A stretch of DNA of 7,557 nucleotides from an uncultured Brevinema sp. (GTDB lineage: Bacteria > Spirochaetota > Brevinematia > Brevinematales > Brevinemataceae). How positions within the stretch are numbered: the first letter of the stretch is position 1; the number at the start of each line of letters is the position of its first letter. The stretch covers positions 1 to 7,557 of the forward strand of contig CAMRBT010000072.1 in the NCBI GenBank assembly GCA_947040475.1, in the 5' to 3' direction. Both the position numbers and the translations under genes were made by a program. The notes under the pieces were generated by a model. That model was not told where the DNA came from, searched no databases, and worked only from the letters and a program-made list of their open reading frames with translations. Positions 7,389-7,557 of this stretch are shown here, piece by piece.

Positions 7389-7557
7389 ATGAAAGTTTTA
7401 GTGTTAAATGCGGGTAGTTCTTCCCTTAAGTATCAATTTTTGAATACAGAAGACGAATCCATTATGGCAAAAGGAGTCATCGAAAAAATAGGATTGGAAT
7501 CTTCGATGATAGGTTATACTAATGGAGACCACAAAAAAGTTTCTCTTGAAAAGCCAT
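7389..7557 (+). CDS. ackA: Acetate kinase, N-terminal part (cut by window end)
   Basis: Acetate kinase interconverts acetate plus ATP and acetyl phosphate plus ADP; with phosphotransacetylase it makes ATP from acetyl-CoA in fermenting bacteria. Only 56 codons are visible. They begin MKVLVLNAGSSSLKYQF, the well-known N-terminal signature of the acetate/butyrate kinase family (ASKHA fold), in which the NAGSSS loop binds phosphate and N7 is conserved. Visible residues include the usual beta-hairpin region followed by KGVIEKIG, as in AckA. The family is usually about 400 residues, so most of the gene lies to the right. The close match of the start to AckA favours it over butyrate or propionate kinase, but the substrate cannot be proven from the fragment. 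It may be read through from metG. Confidence 0.92.
   Translation, partial: MKVLVLNAGSSSLKYQFLNTEDESIMAKGVIEKIGLESSMIGYTNGDHKKVSLEKP

Overview
The window is AT-rich DNA from a bacterium, most probably a spirochaete. The best evidence is a 901-residue GreA, in which a normal-sized GreA sits at the C-terminus of a very long helical protein; from memory this layout is typical of Borrelia and Treponema, with a related long form in Chlamydia. Strong A/T bias and TAA at all five visible stop codons fit a low-GC lineage such as Brachyspira or Brevinema, but the genus cannot be fixed from the sequence alone. Every complete or starting gene is on the + strand.

Layout. (1) Bases 3-359 are the 3' end of an unrecognised gene. 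(2) After only 28 bp comes greA (388-3093), whose ribosome binding site lies in a perfect 12-bp palindrome; a strong intrinsic terminator follows. (3) A sigma70-type promoter (TTGCAT-17-TATAAT) with an inverted repeat over its predicted start site begins a second unit: a GTG-started multi-pass membrane protein of the DUF2723/TMEM260-like family (candidate protein O-mannosyltransferase), a 108-residue three-helix membrane protein overlapping it by one base, metG (methionyl-tRNA synthetase), and the first 56 codons of ackA (acetate kinase). No terminator is visible between these four genes, so they may be co-transcribed.

Function. The window mixes housekeeping genes (transcript-cleavage factor, tRNA charging, acetate/ATP metabolism) with one probable envelope glycosylation gene pair. 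No phage, insertion sequence, CRISPR array, tRNA or rRNA was seen. The least ordinary parts are the short DUF2723 enzyme with its overlapping small membrane partner, the large non-GreA part of GreA, and the palindrome covering the greA ribosome binding site. I did not find a clearly new multi-gene system.
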